DNA of 64,000 bases from an uncultured Pseudomonadales bacterium (GTDB lineage: Bacteria; Pseudomonadota; Gammaproteobacteria; Pseudomonadales; Pseudohongiellaceae). Below are positions 9,888-19,262 of this stretch, piece by piece (position 1 is the stretch's first letter; every line of letters starts with the position of its first letter). Location of the stretch: positions 1 to 64,000 of the forward strand of contig CALSUH010000010.1 in assembly GCA_943789485.1 (NCBI GenBank). Direction: 5' to 3'. The notes under the pieces are model-generated. The model saw only the letters and a list, made by a program, of their open reading frames with translations, made no database searches and was not told the DNA's origin. The position numbers and the translations under genes were made by a program.

Positions 9888-11120
9888 GTGAGAGTAGAAA
9901 AATACATAGAAGCTGATTTTCAGAAAGCGATGGCGAAAGCCCGTAATGAGCTGGGCAAAGAGGCCATGCTTCTTTCGACTCGCACCACTGCTGACGGGGT
10001 AGAGATAGTCGCCGCTAGCGACTACGATCCTGAGGAATTGGCAAGCAAATTTCAGAATCTTCCAACGCAGCAGGCTTTAGGCGCGGTGAAGAAAAAAGCT
10101 GAAGATGGTCTTTGGGAGCTAGTGGATACCCAAGGACAGCCCGTAGCTGAGCAATCGCCGTCTCTGCTGCAGATGCAGGAGGAGTTGTCTAAACTACGCA
10201 AGCTCTTTGAATCCGAGTTGGCGCAATTATCCTGGCGAGAATCTGGCAAGCGCGAACCTAATCGCAGAGCTCTGCTGTCTCGCCTTGAGCTACTGGGTTT
10301 CGAGAGAGATGTGCAAAGGAAAATTGTTGATAAGGTCCTGCCGTGTAAGGACCTCGAGCTTGGCTGGCGTCGCGTCCAAAGGTTATTGAACCGCATTATT
10401 AAGGTTTCTGAGAATACCGTTCTTGATGACGGAGGTGTTATAGCGCTATTGGGTTGTACTGGTGTTGGCAAGACTGCAACAGCCGCGAAGATAGCCTCAA
10501 GGTTTGCTCTTAAACATGGAAGAAATCAAGTGGCGTTCATTACAACCGATAGCATCCGGGTGGGCGGACAGGCGCAACTGATGTCGCTGGGCAGTAACCT
10601 GGGCATTCCGGTTCAGGCGGTGTCCAACGAGGAAGAGATGGAGAATGCTCTTGAGAGCTTTTTAGGCCGTAAGCTAGTAATCATAGATACGGCAGGTATA
10701 AGTCAGCGTGATAAAAACTTCATGGTAAAGATAAAATCACTTACCAATGAGAAGCAAAGGATTGAGAATTACCTGGTGCTTTCAGCTACGACCCAGCAAT
10801 CGGTAGTCAATGAGACTATCAACGCATTTTCTGGGCTCGATCTGGCTGGCACGATCGTTACCAAGATTGATGAGAATCAGGCAATAGGGCCGGTGCTTTC
10901 GGGAATAATCAAAAAGAAGTTGCCTGTCGCCTTTATCGGTAATGGTCAGTGTATCCCAGATGATTTGCTCATTGCCGAGGCGGGATTGTTGGTATCTACT
11001 TTGGTTTCTTCCCTTTTGGATTCGACTGGGTATGAGGTGCACAATACAATGGCAGCATCGGCAAGTTTGGCAGCACGGCAGTCAGAACAATTTACGCCGT
11101 CACAACGACTTCAGGGTTAG
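9888..11120 (+). CDS. flhF: Flagellar GTPase FlhF (polar placement)
   Basis: SRP-GTPase motifs GCTGVGKTATAAKIASRFAL, DTAGISQRDKN, TKIDE. Confidence 0.95.
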   Translation: MRVEKYIEADFQKAMAKARNELGKEAMLLSTRTTADGVEIVAASDYDPEELASKFQNLPTQQALGAVKKKAEDGLWELVDTQGQPVAEQSPSLLQMQEELSKLRKLFESELAQLSWRESGKREPNRRALLSRLELLGFERDVQRKIVDKVLPCKDLELGWRRVQRLLNRIIKVSENTVLDDGGVIALLGCTGVGKTATAAKIASRFALKHGRNQVAFITTDSIRVGGQAQLMSLGSNLGIPVQAVSNEEEMENALESFLGRKLVIIDTAGISQRDKNFMVKIKSLTNEKQRIENYLVLSATTQQSVVNETINAFSGLDLAGTIVTKIDENQAIGPVLSGIIKKKLPVAFIGNGQCIPDDLLIAEAGLLVSTLVSSLLDSTGYEVHNTMAASASLAARQSEQFTPSQRLQG

Positions 11121-11194
11121 TAGCTAATGTGCAGTAGGGTCCCATTGTGGGGATTTGTAATTAGGCCGAGTATAGAGCGGCACAGGTATCGCAG

Positions 11195-12031
11195 ATGAGT
11201 AAAGGTCAAGCAGTGAAAGTTATCGCCGTAACCGGTGGCAAGGGGGGGGTTGGTAAAACTAACGTCTCAGTAAATCTTGCTGTAAGCCTGGCGAAGGCAG
11301 GGAAATCGGTTTTGGTGATGGATGCTGATCTTGGCATGGGTAATGTCAATATCATGTTGGGCATCAATCCGAGCTTGAGTCTGTATGATGTGATTTCTGG
11401 CACGTCTTCATTAAGTGATATCATGTTCAAGGGTCCGCTAGGCATTAATGTGATACCTGCCTCTTCAGGCGTTGCGCGGATGGCCGAGCTTACTGCTGTG
11501 GAACAGGCCAATCTAATCCGAGGCTTCGATGAACTGGATCTCGATGTTGATGTTTTGATTATAGATACAGCGGCAGGGATATCCAGCAGCGTTATAAGTT
11601 TTACTAAAGCGGCACAGGAAATACTGGTGGTTGTCTGCGATGAGCCTGCCTCTATTACTGACTCCTATGCCTTGATCAAGGTTTTGAGCAAGGACCATGG
11701 GGTGAAAACCTTCAGAATTCTTGCCAATATGGTCGACAATGAAGAGCATGGTCGGAAGTTGTTTGGTAAGTTGACTAGGGTTGCGGATCAATTTCTGGAT
11801 GTGTCACTAAAATATATGGGCAGTATTCCCAGAGATGAAAAGCTGCGTGACGCAGTCAGACAGAAGATGGCGTTAATGGAGAAGTATCCCAATAGCTCCT
11901 CGGGTATTGCCTTTACGCAATTGGCTAAGAACGTAGAGAGCTTTCCGGTATCCTCGGGCAACACGGGTTATCTGGAGTTTTTTATCGAAAGAGTTACCCA
12001 GAATGAATCAGCTGAAGAAGTTGTTTACTAG
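11195..12031 (+). CDS. flhG: MinD-like ATPase FlhG/FleN (flagellar number regulator)
   Basis: GGKGGVGKTNVSVNLAVSLAKAGKSVLVMDADLGMGN; directly after flhF. Confidence 0.95.
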   Translation: MSKGQAVKVIAVTGGKGGVGKTNVSVNLAVSLAKAGKSVLVMDADLGMGNVNIMLGINPSLSLYDVISGTSSLSDIMFKGPLGINVIPASSGVARMAELTAVEQANLIRGFDELDLDVDVLIIDTAAGISSSVISFTKAAQEILVVVCDEPASITDSYALIKVLSKDHGVKTFRILANMVDNEEHGRKLFGKLTRVADQFLDVSLKYMGSIPRDEKLRDAVRQKMALMEKYPNSSSGIAFTQLAKNVESFPVSSGNTGYLEFFIERVTQNESAEEVVY

Positions 12032-12756
12032 TGAATAGCGTGGTGAAAAATTATCTGCAAGTGGACGATACCCAAAGGGACGGACTGTTTGAAGATAATT
12101 TGTCACTTGTAAAAATAATCGCACACCATATCGGCGTGAGACTCCCGCCCGGCAAGGACATTGAAGACCTGATTCAGGTGGGTATGATTGGTCTCCTAGA
12201 AGCCGCCAAGTCTTACCAGCCTCGGAGCGGGGCTGAATTTAAGACTTATGCGAGTATTCGAATTCGAGGGGCAATTCTTGACGAATTGCGAAGGGAATCG
12301 TGGATGCCTCGCTCGGTTCAGCAGAAAGCGCAAGAACTGTCACGAGCAATTCAACGAACAGAGCATAAACTGGGTCGCTCCGCTACAGACCGTGAGATTG
12401 CAGCGGAATTGGATGTATCTTTGGAAGAGTACGGAAAAGTGCTTGAATCCGTAGCTGGAACTACAGTTTTTAGTTTGGAGGACGAAGGTAGTCTTACAAG
12501 CTTGGAAGAGCATAATGATTCGCCCTATGGCAATGTGCAGAGCGATTCGACTCGCAAACGCCTAGGGCAAGTCATCGGTGGCCTGCCAGAACAAGAGAGG
12601 CTAGTGGTTGTCCTTTATTATGACAAAGGGTTAAATTTGCGGGAGATTGGTGAGGTGTTAGGATTGGGTGAGTCACGAGTTTGTCAGGTGCATTCCCAGG
12701 CAGTGGGCAGAATGCGATCTCGAATGAGAGAGAATATTTTGAATCAGGATATCTAA
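12031..12756 (+). CDS. fliA: Flagellar sigma factor sigma-28 (FliA), GTG start
   Basis: VRLPPGKDIEDLIQVGMIGLLEAAKSY...FKTYASIRIRGAILDELR; C-terminal HTH. Confidence 0.97.
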   Translation: MNSVVKNYLQVDDTQRDGLFEDNLSLVKIIAHHIGVRLPPGKDIEDLIQVGMIGLLEAAKSYQPRSGAEFKTYASIRIRGAILDELRRESWMPRSVQQKAQELSRAIQRTEHKLGRSATDREIAAELDVSLEEYGKVLESVAGTTVFSLEDEGSLTSLEEHNDSPYGNVQSDSTRKRLGQVIGGLPEQERLVVVLYYDKGLNLREIGEVLGLGESRVCQVHSQAVGRMRSRMRENILNQDI

Positions 12757-12861
12757 GGGTAGCCGATAGCGTATTTTGATTGCCGTGCGCGTCCACGAGT
12801 GTGATACACAAGAAGTAGCGTTGAGAATGAGAAATGAAGTGGCGAGTTGTGAGATAGTTAC

Positions 12862-13608
12862 ATGGACATAATGACAATCTTGGGGTTGATGCTCGGGATA
12901 GGTGCTATTTTACTCGGTAACATCCTTGACGGTGGTCATACAGAATCTCTGGTCATTTTCACCGCATTTTTGATTGTTTTTGGCGGCACCCTTGGGGCTG
13001 TCATGGTTGAAACGTCAGCTGGAGTATTCATCCAAAGCATCAAGAGAATGCGTTGGATGCTTACACCACCGGCCATCGACAGCAAAGCTACTATCGCCAA
13101 GATAGTTAAATGGAGCCAGACGGCTAGAAAAGAAGGCCTTCTTAGCCTTCAATACATTGCCGACAGCGAGCCCGATGAATTTTCCCGCACTGGTCTGCAA
13201 ATGCTGGCTGATGGCAGTGAGCCTGAGTCAATTCGCAGCGCACTAGAAATAGAAATCGCAATGACTGAGCATAAAGACATGCTCGCGGCGAAAGTGTTTG
13301 AAAGCTTTGGTGGTTATGCGCCAACCATTGGAATTATTGGAGCGGTCCTCGGCCTGATTCATGTAATGAACAATCTATCGGATCCCGCTACGTTAGGTTC
13401 CGGTATAGCGGTGGCCTTTGTTGCCACGATCTATGGCGTGGGTATGGCAAACCTTATCTTTCTTCCAATGGCCAAGAAACTAAAGACTATCATCAGGGCG
13501 CAGAGTCATCATCGAGAGATGATAGTAGATGGAGTGGTTCTCATTGCCGAAGGCGAAAGCCACCGAGAAATAGAGAGAATTCTGCAAGGCTATTTACGGT
13601 ACGAATAG
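12862..13608 (+). CDS. motC: Flagellar motor stator protein MotA/MotC family (first stator pair)
   Basis: GLMLGIGAILLGN..., ESFGGYAPTIGIIGAVLGLIHVM; followed by a MotB/MotD-type gene. Confidence 0.88.
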   Translation: MDIMTILGLMLGIGAILLGNILDGGHTESLVIFTAFLIVFGGTLGAVMVETSAGVFIQSIKRMRWMLTPPAIDSKATIAKIVKWSQTARKEGLLSLQYIADSEPDEFSRTGLQMLADGSEPESIRSALEIEIAMTEHKDMLAAKVFESFGGYAPTIGIIGAVLGLIHVMNNLSDPATLGSGIAVAFVATIYGVGMANLIFLPMAKKLKTIIRAQSHHREMIVDGVVLIAEGESHREIERILQGYLRYE

Positions 13609-13620
13609 GACAGGCAGTCA

Positions 13621-14523
13621 ATGGCACGACGGAAGATAGTTGAAGAACCGGAAAACCATGATCGCTGGCTAGTCTCCTACGCCGATTTCATTACTTTGCT
13701 GTTTGCCTTTTTTGTGGTGATGTATTCCATCTCATCGGTTAATGAAGGCCAATATAAGGTGCTGTCAGATTCGATGATAACCGCCTTTACGCCCAGCAGC
13801 CGCTCACCCGCCGATTCACAGATGCCTAATTCGATACAGAGCCACCAATCCCAGGAACTGGTATCGATGACCCAGACGATTAACCTTGCCCCCTTGGCCA
13901 TCGCCAGACGCAGTGGAAACCCCGTGCTTGTGGACCCTGATGCGGCAGATAGCGTAGAACGGCCTGAGGTACAAGAGGAAGACAGTGTGTCCGGGGAGGT
14001 CGATCAGATGAATGAGATCGCTTTGCAGATCGAAGGCGCCCTTGAAAGCTCCATTGACAGTGGTGAGGTTATTGTTGAACGGACGCCATTTTGGCTGGAG
14101 GTAGTCTTTAACAGCAGTCTGCTTTTTGAAAGCGGAAGCGCGCTGCTCGAGGCTTCGGGCGAGCTTGTGCTGCAGAGCCTAGGTCAGGAGTTAATAGGGC
14201 TACCCAACGCAGTTACTGTGGAAGGGTTTACCGATAATATTCCCATTAGCAGCACTCTATTTCCGTCTAACTGGGAATTGTCCTCTTCACGTGCGTCAGC
14301 AGTAGTCAGATTGTTCGAGCGCAGAGGTGTAGAGTCGGCAAGGCTGTCTTCAGTGGGCTTTGGCGAGACCCGGCCAATTAGTATCAATAGTTCGGAACAA
14401 GGAAGGGCCAGAAATAGGCGCGTGGTGGTCGTGATAATGGCGGAGTTGGAGGATCAGGTGGCTGGGCAGTCAGGTTCTTTGCGCCTAATTGAGCTACTAC
14501 GTCAGGGTCAGGATTCAAACTAA
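13621..14523 (+). CDS. motD: Flagellar motor stator protein MotB/MotD family with OmpA-like domain
   Basis: HDRWLVSYADFITLLFAFFVVMYSISSVNEGQYKVL plug/TM with Asp; OmpA-like VEGFTDNIPISSTLFPSNWELSSSRA. Confidence 0.9.
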   Translation: MARRKIVEEPENHDRWLVSYADFITLLFAFFVVMYSISSVNEGQYKVLSDSMITAFTPSSRSPADSQMPNSIQSHQSQELVSMTQTINLAPLAIARRSGNPVLVDPDAADSVERPEVQEEDSVSGEVDQMNEIALQIEGALESSIDSGEVIVERTPFWLEVVFNSSLLFESGSALLEASGELVLQSLGQELIGLPNAVTVEGFTDNIPISSTLFPSNWELSSSRASAVVRLFERRGVESARLSSVGFGETRPISINSSEQGRARNRRVVVVIMAELEDQVAGQSGSLRLIELLRQGQDSN

Positions 14524-14594
14524 CTGCTGCCTTGGTTGGCAAGGAAGTATCCTTAGGTGAGCCTGATTGGCCTATACATCTTGTACAGATGCTT

Positions 14595-14618
14595 ATGGCA
14601 GTTCTCAGGAACTGCCAT
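14595..14618. terminator. Hairpin between convergent motD and orphan genes
   Basis: Perfect 10-bp arms atggcagttc / gaactgccat with TCAG loop; no clear U tract. Confidence 0.45.
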
Positions 14619-14641
14619 GTAACCAGGTTCTTCGTTTTGCT

Positions 14642-15259
14642 TTACGCGCCAGCCAACTGACGTTTTTTGGATAGCACTTTCAAGCGTAGCCGACGTTGAC
14701 GATTCTTAACAACCGCGATCCAGTATTTCGGTATGCAAGCAAAACAATCCCAGGGAGTTGTATACCCAACCTTAATCGTTTGATGGCTTTCATCGCCGAT
14801 CATCAGATTTGGAGAGCCTTCATATATTGGCACTGAATTGATTAAACCATGCAAAGACTGGATGTTTTTATTTTTGGAATTACTCATCAATAATACATAT
14901 TTTTTTCTTGATGTAACGACGTTTTTTGCCATATGAAACCAAACTTTGAATTGCTGTTTTGGTGTTTTAATGGCAGGGCTGAGCCATAAGCCATTGACTT
15001 CAAGCATGTCATTCTGATTATTTTTAAAGAATTCATTTGAATTTTTTATTTCGTCAGGAACAAACATCAAGCTTCTGTATCCAGGGCTGGTGACAATCAT
15101 GTAACCGGCGACCATTTTCTCGTGTAAGAAAGCGCCTACAAGCTGGCTTTTTTCAACATAATCGAATGGTAATTTGACCCCTGCTGCAATGTGAAATTTA
15201 TCAATAAAAAGCTCGGTTTCAATTCTAGTTTCGATTTCTCTAAAAGTTAACTTTTCCAT
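14642..15259 (-). CDS. Hypothetical protein, possibly acyltransferase (GNAT-fold)-like
   Basis: 205 aa ORF with start and stop; weak pattern resemblance only. Confidence 0.6.
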   Translation of the reverse strand: MEKLTFREIETRIETELFIDKFHIAAGVKLPFDYVEKSQLVGAFLHEKMVAGYMIVTSPGYRSLMFVPDEIKNSNEFFKNNQNDMLEVNGLWLSPAIKTPKQQFKVWFHMAKNVVTSRKKYVLLMSNSKNKNIQSLHGLINSVPIYEGSPNLMIGDESHQTIKVGYTTPWDCFACIPKYWIAVVKNRQRRLRLKVLSKKRQLAGA

Positions 15260-15309
15260 TTTCTAATCCTTGGTAAAAATTGCTACGGGTGTATAGTCTT
15301 GATAGTTCT

Positions 15310-15687
15310 TTATAGCTTGCTAAAATCCATCAAATTTGGGGCAAGTATAGTCAGTCCGTTTTCAACGACTTCTAACTCACTTTCGGTAAAAGGGGTGTCT
15401 CTTGTTAGAACAAGCTCACCAAAATTATCGGTATCAGTGTGCAGGTTGTAATGGATGCCATGGGTGGCAGGTTGGCCAAAGCGAAGTTCTATAGCCAGTG
15501 CGTCGTTCTTAAAATTTAGGCTGTCATAGCCGACGGACTCATATAGGTTGCTGGCGAGTAAAAATACTTTGGTTTCTGCCGAGAAGCCTTTGCTGCATTT
15601 CGTTTCTGATAACGGAGCAATCGCAAGGGTCTTGGGGTTGCTATACCGGGCGGTCGTTACTTGCATTGTTTTCGCTCCTGAAATCAT
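15310..15687 (-). CDS. Hypothetical protein
   Basis: 125 aa ORF, same strand and 50 bp upstream of the previous ORF; no family recognised. Confidence 0.55.
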   Translation of the reverse strand: MISGAKTMQVTTARYSNPKTLAIAPLSETKCSKGFSAETKVFLLASNLYESVGYDSLNFKNDALAIELRFGQPATHGIHYNLHTDTDNFGELVLTRDTPFTESELEVVENGLTILAPNLMDFSKL

Positions 15688-15929
15688 TTCTTCTCATTGC
15701 TTGTGTCAAAGTTTGATCAGCACCTTCCCGGCCCTGTAGTAAGGTAAAAGCAATATATGCGCCAAGTCAGCTAATTTACTGTCAAAATTTTCTAGGCTCG
15801 CTGCAGAGCTTGCAACTAGGGGGTTTCAGGAAAGCTTCGATTACACTGCATGGCAGAAAACATGGCGACAAAGCGTAATTTGTCACAATAATGACGATAA
15901 TAAGCGGGTGCGTTAAGGGGTGGAGCGCG

Positions 15930-16634
15930 CTAATCGTTAATAATTTGACGCTGCATCTTGTGTAGGGCGATATTGATAGGTTTGGTTAAAGTGGGGAGTA
16001 TGTCAAGAAACCTCAGGCCTATATGGAAACCCTTATCAGTCTCAGTGATTCGGGTGACTTTAGCTTCACAGCTAATGTTGATTATTTCGCTGGCAAGAAT
16101 ATGGCAGTCTTCGAAGACCTGTCCTACCTCTATCGGTTCTGTGGGTTTGGGAATGAATACCTGAGCGCCCGACAGGGACATGTCATGGCATTTGCCTATT
16201 AACTCAGTCCCATCATCGGAAGTTAGTAAGGCGCTGCTCGCAAATTGCTCCAGTGCGATTCTGAAATGGGCTCTAAGCTGCCTTTTGCCGATTTGCTCCG
16301 GCATATTTAGTCGCGGGTAGCGTTCATCCTCCTCACTTTCCAGCGACCCCAGATGCCCGCCAAATTTGACGATGCCATCTGGAAGCGCGCAACTGATATC
16401 TATTTCACCCCCGGGGCCAATATGGTCTTTCCAGTTGGCAGGGAGAACTTTGTGCAGGACTAGCTCATTGTCATCATATTCGATGCTACGGATGCTGGAT
16501 TTAAAGGTTCTATTGGAACCATCCCCTGGCAGGGTTATCGTCAGGGGGATGTTTTCTTTTACAGCAAACTTTAGGTAAAGAAGAATGGCCTCTTGATCTG
16601 TGATCTTGGAGAATTCGTCAGAACTGGCCGTCAT
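15930..16634 (-). CDS. YcgR-like flagellar brake protein with PilZ domain
   Basis: RxxxR (RAHFR) and DxSxxG (DMSLSG) PilZ motifs after a YcgR-N-like domain; downstream of flgMN. Confidence 0.85.
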   Translation of the reverse strand: MTASSDEFSKITDQEAILLYLKFAVKENIPLTITLPGDGSNRTFKSSIRSIEYDDNELVLHKVLPANWKDHIGPGGEIDISCALPDGIVKFGGHLGSLESEEDERYPRLNMPEQIGKRQLRAHFRIALEQFASSALLTSDDGTELIGKCHDMSLSGAQVFIPKPTEPIEVGQVFEDCHILASEIINISCEAKVTRITETDKGFHIGLRFLDILPTLTKPINIALHKMQRQIIND

Positions 16635-16639
16635 AGTAT

Positions 16640-17152
16640 TTAAATTTTGGACGGATACAAGAGCGAGTCTTGGGAATTATCCGTGCTGTTGATACTGCCA
16701 TTTTCCCCGTAAGTTAGGCTGTGCCTGTTGCCAGAGGCTGGCGATAGGCTGGCAATAGCTTGAGAAATAAAGTGAGTGTGGCGATTGAGAAGCTGGCCGA
16801 CGAGCCTGTTTTCATCGAAGCATTGGCGAGCAAGTTTAGCGAGCTCGTTAAGCAGGGTGTCCAGCTCAGCACCCAAGCTGTCTTGGTTCGGCTCAGAGCC
16901 ATCAGTCGGTGAATAATCGCTTATGTTCAAGCCGTTATCCGTCATAAAAGTTAGGCGTTCCGCCGTTGCGGCCTGCAGCTGTGTTATTCGTTCTTCCTTA
17001 GCCGCCACATTGGCGTTAATAAGGGCTTCATCGAGCGTGGCCAAACCGTCTCGCTCTGTTTTGAGCGCAGCAAGCAGGCTACCAGCCGTGGTTATTTCAC
17101 TTCTAAGCAGCTTGGCTAGGGGTGCACTGTACTTCTCGGTTGGCGCAGTCAT
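16640..17152 (-). CDS. flgN: Flagellar chaperone FlgN family
   Basis: Helical protein starting LLRSEITTAGSLLAALKTERDGL...; directly downstream of flgM. Confidence 0.8.
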   Translation of the reverse strand: MTAPTEKYSAPLAKLLRSEITTAGSLLAALKTERDGLATLDEALINANVAAKEERITQLQAATAERLTFMTDNGLNISDYSPTDGSEPNQDSLGAELDTLLNELAKLARQCFDENRLVGQLLNRHTHFISQAIASLSPASGNRHSLTYGENGSINSTDNSQDSLLYPSKI

Positions 17153-17156
17153 GAGT

Positions 17157-17498
17157 TTAGGCCTGTTGCTCCGGCTTACTCACTTGCCCGGTTTCCATTT
17201 GAATGAGCTTGGAGGCGGTAACCTCAAGATCGTAGTTGAGGCTGCCATCGGCTATTGCCTGACTCATTTGTGCGACCAGTTTATTGTCCACCGCAGGAAT
17301 ATCGGCGAGCATCGATTCAATGCCCTGCAGGCGCGCGACGGTGTCTGTTATGCTGACCTTATCCATTGCAGCGCTACTAGCGGTTGGTGCTGCAGATTCT
17401 GTCTTGCTAGCACTGCTCTGGTCAGAGCTATTGCTCTTGGAGGTTTTGGAACTGCCAATATTCAAAGGAAGATTGGTTGGCTGAATCTCGGTACTCAT
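17157..17498 (-). CDS. flgM: Anti-sigma-28 factor FlgM
   Basis: MSTEIQPTNLPLNIGSSKTSKS...DKVSITDTVARLQGIESMLADIPAVDNKLVAQMSQAIADGSLNYDLEVTASKLIQME. Confidence 0.9.
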   Translation of the reverse strand: MSTEIQPTNLPLNIGSSKTSKSNSSDQSSASKTESAAPTASSAAMDKVSITDTVARLQGIESMLADIPAVDNKLVAQMSQAIADGSLNYDLEVTASKLIQMETGQVSKPEQQA

Positions 17499-17607
17499 CT
17501 GAGTAACTCCCGGCTTTAGTGTTTGTCAGTATTGCTTCTATTACTACTAGTAATGCATCTACGACAACTTCATCGAGATACTTTAACGTTTTTTTACAGT
17601 TTTACCA

Positions 17608-18372
17608 CTATAGTTTTACCACTACCGTTTTAGCGCTGACTACAGTGGCTTCAACGGTAAGGCCAGAATTGGCGTTGCGCACCGGGATCAAATCACCGTA
17701 GCTACCACTTTTCATAGCTTTACCGCCCATCTGTACCTGCACCCCCGAGCCATTGGCCTGAATAGTGACTTCCTGACCCTGCTTAACCAAATGTCGGACT
17801 TTCAGGTAATTTGAGGTCATGACGGCGCCAGCATTGATTGCTCGTGTAATCTCCATGCCAGCTAGGGCATTGATTTCGCTGCTGTATTTTGATGGCAGCT
17901 TGCTAATCGCCATGTTCTGCAGGCGCATGTCACTGCCCTGAAGTAGTTCGCCTCTATTAAGCGGCCGACTACTGACGACGACTTCTGCCTGACCATCGAT
18001 AGACACCGGCACATAAAGCGTCCAGGGCTTTTCACCCTGACAGCGCACGCCCACGGTGGTGCGCAGTATGCTGCTGCCTGCTCCACTGGAGAATGCTTCT
18101 AGGGGGATATTGCAGTGCTTTAACTGGAGGCGAGAATCCAGAGCCGCCGCCTGCGCTGTAATATTGCTGAAACCTGGGTTTTTTAATTGCGCCAGCGCAA
18201 ATTTTTCGGCGGTGGCTCTGATATTGCTTAGAGATTCAAATTCCGGTGGAATTTCTGCTCTAGCTGGTCCTGCCAATAAGCAACAAAAAGCAAATAGGCT
18301 CACGGCGCTAATACCCTTAGGCAAGGTCCGAAAAGTCATAATTGTGACAGTTAGTTTTCTAATTTTGATCAT
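17608..18372 (-). CDS. flgA: Flagellar P-ring assembly chaperone FlgA
   Basis: Signal peptide; SSRPLNRGELLQGSDMRLQNMAISKL...LVKQGQEVTIQANGSGVQVQMGGKAMKSG SAF-like domain. Confidence 0.92.
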   Translation of the reverse strand: MIKIRKLTVTIMTFRTLPKGISAVSLFAFCCLLAGPARAEIPPEFESLSNIRATAEKFALAQLKNPGFSNITAQAAALDSRLQLKHCNIPLEAFSSGAGSSILRTTVGVRCQGEKPWTLYVPVSIDGQAEVVVSSRPLNRGELLQGSDMRLQNMAISKLPSKYSSEINALAGMEITRAINAGAVMTSNYLKVRHLVKQGQEVTIQANGSGVQVQMGGKAMKSGSYGDLIPVRNANSGLTVEATVVSAKTVVVKL

Positions 18373-18446
18373 ATTAGCCAGTTTATTTACGTTTTCGAGG
18401 GCCTGAAGGCCAAAATTTGGCGATTTATCGCCTTTGATCTTTGAGT

Positions 18447-18462
18447 TGCAAACACTATGCCA
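18447..18462 (-). promoter_or_regulatory. Sigma-54 -24/-12 promoter element upstream of flgA
   Basis: Minus strand TGGCATAGTGTTTGCA (TGGCAY-N5-TTGCW). Confidence 0.65.
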
Positions 18463-18581
18463 GAAGCGCTGAACAGCCAGTTAAGCGATGCACAGCCGTG
18501 ATAAAAACCGTTCCTGCCTAGCAGACTGCCCCTTACGCGTTAATTGAGTGCCTCAGGCCTTAGCGGAGGAGGCGGGCAGCA

Positions 18582-18651
18582 ATCTGGCGAAGCGGCAAGG
18601 TTTGCCGCTTTGCCAGATAAGCTTGCCGCCTATGCCAGATAAGCTTGCCGC
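18582..18651. repeat. Palindrome plus direct repeat in the flgA/flgB divergent region
   Basis: 17-nt arms atctggcgaagcggcaa / ttgccgctttgccagat (one mismatch, 3-nt loop), overlapping two copies of tgccagataagcttgccgc at 18611-18629 and 18633-18651. Confidence 0.85.
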
Positions 18652-18713
18652 TAGCGCGCCATTGAGAAGCTAAAAAGAATTTAAGTAATTGATATATATC
18701 ATTATTTTAATTC

Positions 18714-18729
18714 TGGCACAGCAGTTGCA
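18714..18729 (+). promoter_or_regulatory. Sigma-54 -24/-12 promoter element upstream of flgB
   Basis: TGGCACAGCAGTTGCA, consensus match, 38 bp before the flgB ATG. Confidence 0.85.
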
Positions 18730-18767
18730 ATAATCCCTTCATAGAAGCCAAAACTTTAGGAATTGAC

Positions 18768-19163
18768 ATGAGTTGGATAGACCAAGCATTAGGCATTCAC
18801 CCATCCGCACTGGCGTTTCGCTCCCAGCGCAGTTCAGTTCTAGCTGCCAACATCGCGAATGCAGACACTGCTGGCTACAAGGCAAGAGACTATGACTTCA
18901 GGACTGCCCTTCAAACTGCCGATCAAGGGCAGACTATGAAGATGAGGGCGACTCATAGCCGTCACATCCAGGCCTCGGCCAGTGATCGCTTTGGCGATCT
19001 TAAATACCGGGTACCGACCAAATTTTCTAGCACGGGAAATACCGTGGAAGCTGAGGTAGAGCAGGCTGCGTTTTCCGAGAATGCACTTCGCTACCAAACC
19101 AGCTTGCAGTTCCTGAACGGGTCTATCTCCGGGATGCGTCTGGCGATCACGGGAACTCGATAG
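18768..19163 (+). CDS. flgB: Flagellar rod protein FlgB
   Basis: RSSVLAANIANADTAGYKARDYDF; first gene of flgBCDEFGHIJKL. Confidence 0.97.
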   Translation: MSWIDQALGIHPSALAFRSQRSSVLAANIANADTAGYKARDYDFRTALQTADQGQTMKMRATHSRHIQASASDRFGDLKYRVPTKFSSTGNTVEAEVEQAAFSENALRYQTSLQFLNGSISGMRLAITGTR

Positions 19164-19262
19164 CTCGCTCAAGGGGCAAGTAAAGCCTAGTACAAGAGTA
19201 GCGTAAATAAAGAAGCACTGAACAGCACATAAAAGAGAAGAGTAAAGGGAAAGGCAACACAC

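Noticed and set aside
10052-10471. 139-aa antisense ORF inside flhF
   Set aside because: Arg/Ser-rich low-complexity translation typical of shadow ORFs.
12772-12779. GCCGATAG resembling a sigma-28 -10 upstream of motC
   Set aside because: No TAAA -35 at the required spacing (upstream 8-mer is atcaggat-like).
16923-17519. 198-aa plus-strand ORF over flgN/flgM
   Set aside because: Antisense to two coherent flagellar genes; no recognisable domain.
17560-17605. Minus-strand TAAAAAAA-N11-CTCGATGA upstream of flgM as a sigma-28 promoter
   Set aside because: Only a partial match to the -10; too weak to list.
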